Part shown: piece after piece, positions 5,493 to 8,103 of the stretch
How the letters are laid out: every line of letters starts with the position of its first letter
How positions within the stretch are numbered: the first letter of the stretch is position 1
Assembly: GCA_050304175.1 (NCBI GenBank)
Contig: JBNLDE010000018.1
Coordinates: forward strand, 1 to 8,103
Reading direction: 5' to 3'
DNA: 8,103 nucleotides
Source: JAIOIW01 sp050304175
Lineage (GTDB): Bacteria; Pseudomonadota; Alphaproteobacteria; Rhizobiales; Rhizobiaceae
The notes under the pieces: generated by a model
What the model saw: only the letters and a program-made list of their open reading frames with translations
Database searches by the model: none
Told to the model about the DNA's origin: nothing
Made by a program: the position numbers and the translations under genes

Positions 5493-6875
5493 ATGTCATC
5501 CGTCACCTACAATTCGTTCACCCATGGCGCGCTTGGCGCCATTTTCGCCAAAACAGCCCTGCCGATTATCTTCGTGATGAGCATGAACGGGCTGCTTGCC
5601 GTGGTCGACGCCATTTTCCTTGGCGTCTATGTCGGCGCGGACGCGCTCGGCGCCGTCACGCTGATGTTTCCGCTCTACATGCTGGTCGTTGCGCTCGCCA
5701 CGCTCGTTGCCAGCGGCATGTCGAGTGTGCTGGCCCGCCATCTCGGCGGCCGGCGGTTCGACGAGGCGCGTGCGGTTTTCGCCGGCGCGCACGGATTGGC
5801 GCTGACGGTCAGCGCCGGTCTCATCGCTCTTTATTTGCTGTTCGGGCGCGCAGTCACGCTCCTGGCCGCCCACGGCAATGAGTCGCTTGCCGGGATGGGG
5901 CAGACCTATATCGGCATCACCGTGATGTTCTCGCCGCTGCTGTTCGTCCTGTCGGTTAACTCGGACGCCCTGCGCAACGAAGGCAGGGTCGGTTTGATGG
6001 CCGCCATGAGCCTGCTGATTTCGCTGGCCAATATCGGCTTCAACTACATTCTGATCGGTATTTGGGGTTGGGGCGTGGCCGGCTCGGCCTACGGCACAGT
6101 GATTGCGCAGGGTTTCGCCTTCGCCATCATTCTTGGGTTCCGCATGCGCGGCAACACCGAACTCAGGCCGGGCGCGTTGCTGAGGTACAGTCCGCTAACC
6201 GCGTGGCGCTGGATCCTCGCCCTCGGTGCGCCGCAAAGCCTGAATTTTATCGGCATGGCGCTTGGCTCCGGCGCGATCATCGCGGCGCTGCAACTGGTCG
6301 GAAGCGAGAACTATGAAACCACGGTCTCGGCCTACGGGATTATTACCCGCATCATGACGTTCATCTTTCTGCCATTGCTGGGCATGTCGCAAGCGCTGCA
6401 ATCGATCACCGGCAATAATTACGGGGCCGACCTTTGGCGCCGCTCCGATGACAGCCTGCGCTTGGGAATCGTGATCGCCCTCGTCTACTGCCTCATTGCG
6501 GAGGTGATCCTGATCGGCTTTTCCGGGTCGCTCGGCCGGGCCTTCGTCATGGATGAGGCCGTGATCGGCGAGGTTGCGCGGATTCTGCCGGTCATGGTCG
6601 TAATGTTCTTCCTGGCCGGGCCGCTGATCATGATCGCAACCTATTTCCAGGCGATCGGCGATGCCGGACGGGCGGCGGTTCTCGGGTTGGCGAAATCCTA
6701 CGCCTTTGCCATCCCGCTTACCTTCCTGCTGCCGCTCGGCCTCGGCGAGCGGGGGATCTGGCTGGCCGGACCGGCCGCCGAATCGCTGCTGCTCTGCCTG
6801 ACGGTGATCGTACTTGCGGTCACGGCACGGCGGCGGGATCTCAAATGGGGGCTGTTCACGGCACGCGGCGCCTAG
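5493..6875 (+). CDS. MATE family multidrug/Na+ (or H+) antiporter
   Basis: A 460-aa integral inner-membrane protein of the multidrug and toxic compound extrusion family, which exports organic cations or other small molecules in exchange for Na+ or H+ (family knowledge; substrate cannot be read from the sequence). The size and about twelve hydrophobic segments fit. D39 in VVDAIFLG is at the place of the conserved acidic residue of helix 1 in NorM-type pumps. Features typical of the MepA-like branch are LMFPLYMLV (57-65), the SDALRNEGR loop (157-165) and LGMSQALQSITGNNYGA (296-312), the second-half counterpart of the first repeat. The start at 5493 has AAGAGGAG at 8 bases. It is the only gene on the plus strand, divergent from rsfS and convergent with nadD (12 bases apart), and it interrupts a conserved block. 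Base composition looks like its neighbours, so any transfer was not recent or came from a similar genome. Confidence 0.93.
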   Translation: MSSVTYNSFTHGALGAIFAKTALPIIFVMSMNGLLAVVDAIFLGVYVGADALGAVTLMFPLYMLVVALATLVASGMSSVLARHLGGRRFDEARAVFAGAHGLALTVSAGLIALYLLFGRAVTLLAAHGNESLAGMGQTYIGITVMFSPLLFVLSVNSDALRNEGRVGLMAAMSLLISLANIGFNYILIGIWGWGVAGSAYGTVIAQGFAFAIILGFRMRGNTELRPGALLRYSPLTAWRWILALGAPQSLNFIGMALGSGAIIAALQLVGSENYETTVSAYGIITRIMTFIFLPLLGMSQALQSITGNNYGADLWRRSDDSLRLGIVIALVYCLIAEVILIGFSGSLGRAFVMDEAVIGEVARILPVMVVMFFLAGPLIMIATYFQAIGDAGRAAVLGLAKSYAFAIPLTFLLPLGLGERGIWLAGPAAESLLLCLTVIVLAVTARRRDLKWGLFTARGA

Positions 6876-6887
6876 TCCCGTGCCCGT

Positions 6888-7526
6888 TCAGCCGGCGTTG
6901 GCCGCGCTGCGAAGCGCGGTCGACGACAGCGATGAGCGGGGTCCGTGAATGAAGGTCCAGGCCGGTGCGCGGAACCGGGCAAGCAACGGCGCATCGGTCT
7001 CGTCGACGCGGGCATAATCGAACGCCTTTGCCATCTTCGCGGACAGAAACGACAGGGTCGCGCCGGGCCGGTCGACCACGGCGATGGGTACGGTCCGGGC
7101 GATATCGCGCCAGCGCTGCCAGCGGTGGAAATCGCGCAAATTGTCGGCACCCATGATCCAGACGAAATCGACCCCCGGATTGCGCGCGTGCACCAAGTCG
7201 ACCATGTCGGCGGTGTAGCGCACATTGTGGGACGCTTCGAAAGCGGTCACCTTGACGCGCGGATCCGGTTTGATGGTTTCGCTGCCGGCCAGCCGCTCGG
7301 CCAGCGGTGCGAGGCCGGAATGATCTTTCAACGGATTGCCGGGGCTCACGACCCACCAAAGCTGGTCGAGGCGCAGCCGGCGCAACGCGATCTCGGCGAC
7401 AAGGGCATGACCGGCATGGGGCGGATTGAACGACCCGCCAAACAAGCCGACGGCCATGCCGCGTCCGGCGTGCGGCATGTGCAGATATTGCGGGGGCACA
7501 CCCTTGACCCTGTCGGCTGCCGGCAT
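6888..7526 (-). CDS. nadD: Nicotinate-nucleotide adenylyltransferase NadD
   Basis: Transfers AMP from ATP to nicotinate mononucleotide to give deamido-NAD, the penultimate step of NAD synthesis in the cytoplasm. The 212-aa protein has the nucleotidyltransferase motif GSFNPPHAGH (31-40), NPLK (64-67), GADNLRDFHRW (126-136) and the C-terminal SSTALR (201-206), an ISSTxIR-type ATP-binding motif. All expected motifs are present. The ATG at 7526 shares its A with the proA stop (TGATG on the minus strand), so translation is likely coupled to proA. This start leaves about 24 residues before the core AVGLFGGSF; ATG 7478 (MPHAGRGM) is an alternative, with no ribosome site at either. In related genomes rsfS usually follows at once; here the MATE gene lies between, and nadD ends 12 bases from its stop. 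Confidence 0.93.
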   Translation of the reverse strand: MPAADRVKGVPPQYLHMPHAGRGMAVGLFGGSFNPPHAGHALVAEIALRRLRLDQLWWVVSPGNPLKDHSGLAPLAERLAGSETIKPDPRVKVTAFEASHNVRYTADMVDLVHARNPGVDFVWIMGADNLRDFHRWQRWRDIARTVPIAVVDRPGATLSFLSAKMAKAFDYARVDETDAPLLARFRAPAWTFIHGPRSSLSSTALRSAANAG

Positions 7527-8103
7527 CAGGGCCGCGTCTGGCCAGAGCCGCGGACGCGGTACTTGAACGATGTCAGCTGCTCGACGCCGACCGGGCCGCG
7601 CGCATGCATCTTGCCGGTGGCGATGCCGATCTCCGCGCCCATGCCGAATTCGCCGCCATCGGCGAACTGGGTCGAGGCATTGTGCAGCATGATCGCCGAA
7701 TCGATCTCGTTGAAGAAACGGGCCACCACGGCCGAGTCCTCGGCAATGACCGCCTCGGTGTGGTGCGAGGAATAGCGGTTGATGTGGTCAATCGCTCCGG
7801 AAATTCCGTCGACCAGGGCGACGGATATGATCGCGTCGAGATATTCCGTCGACCAGTCCTCCTGCGTCGCCGGTTTCGCGGCGGGGAAGGCCGTCACGAC
7901 ATCGCCATCGCCGCGGATCTCGCACCCGGCCGCGGCCAGGTCCTCGAGAATGGGAACTAGAAACGTGGCGGCGCAGGCGCGGTCGACCAGAAGCGTCTCC
8001 GCGGAACCGCAAATGCCGGTGCGGCGCATCTTGGCGTTGACCACGATGGCGCGGGCCATGGCGAGGTCGGCCGACTTGTCGACATAAACGTGGCAGATGC
8101 CTT
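7526..8103 (-). CDS. proA: Gamma-glutamyl phosphate reductase ProA, C-terminal part (5' end beyond window)
   Basis: NADPH-dependent reduction of gamma-glutamyl phosphate to glutamate semialdehyde, the second step of proline synthesis. About 191 codons are visible and the frame is open to the window edge, so the first ATG in the window (8059) is internal. The visible part starts GICHVYVDKSADL, a ProA signature stretch, followed by the catalytic cysteine in TGICGSAETLLVD (Cys codon at 8009-8011). Further on are SVALVDGISGAIDHINRYSS and HTEAVIAEDS, and the end ARGPVGVEQLTSFKYRVRGSG is typical of the family C-terminus. The stop overlaps the nadD start by one base. No frameshift or missing residue is seen. 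The proA-nadD pairing is common in Alphaproteobacteria; proB and obgE would be expected further upstream, outside the window. Confidence 0.95.
   Translation of the reverse strand, partial: GICHVYVDKSADLAMARAIVVNAKMRRTGICGSAETLLVDRACAATFLVPILEDLAAAGCEIRGDGDVVTAFPAAKPATQEDWSTEYLDAIISVALVDGISGAIDHINRYSSHHTEAVIAEDSAVVARFFNEIDSAIMLHNASTQFADGGEFGMGAEIGIATGKMHARGPVGVEQLTSFKYRVRGSGQTRP

Noticed and set aside
5114..5506. A 130-codon minus-strand frame across the rsfS-MATE intergenic region
   Set aside because: It overlaps both the MATE start and the rsfS N-terminus in another frame, has no ribosome site in front and resembles no family I know.
6858..6886. Possible terminator between the convergent MATE and nadD genes
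   Set aside because: Arms at 6860-6865 and 6879-6884 give only six pairs with a 13-base loop and no T-run on either strand.

Overview
The window is high-GC DNA whose gene order (proA, nadD, rsfS, rlmH, envC-like, ctpA, divergent polysaccharide deacetylase, rppH, all read on the minus strand) matches a housekeeping block I associate with Alphaproteobacteria of the order Hyphomicrobiales (Rhizobiales). The protein sequences look rhizobial too, for example the N-terminus of the deacetylase-like protein and the C-terminus of RsfS. No genus is claimed.

Layout on the minus strand, in the direction of transcription: the 3' part of proA (proline synthesis; its 5' end lies beyond the window) overlaps nadD (NAD synthesis) by one base. 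After a plus-strand interruption come rsfS and rlmH (ribosome silencing and 23S rRNA methylation). These are followed by an envelope module: an EnvC-type murein hydrolase activator, the S41 protease CtpA (11-base overlap with envC) and a YibQ-like divergent polysaccharide deacetylase. The last gene is rppH (mRNA 5'-end pyrophosphohydrolase), cut by the window edge after 78 codons.

The one gene on the plus strand is a MATE-family multidrug/Na+ antiporter (5493-6875). It sits with its own leader between nadD and rsfS and is convergent with nadD, only 12 bases apart. It is the most likely accessory insertion in an otherwise conserved block.

I do not see a CRISPR array, insertion sequence, tRNA, rRNA, phage gene or toxin-antitoxin pair, and I do not think the window holds a new multi-gene system. 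The points most worth a second look are: the YibQ-like protein has lost the expected metal-ligand residues at three motifs; a perfect 12-bp GC stem-loop sits right after the ctpA stop; rsfS has no credible ATG start; and the MATE gene splits a conserved neighbourhood, with an imperfect palindrome in its leader.
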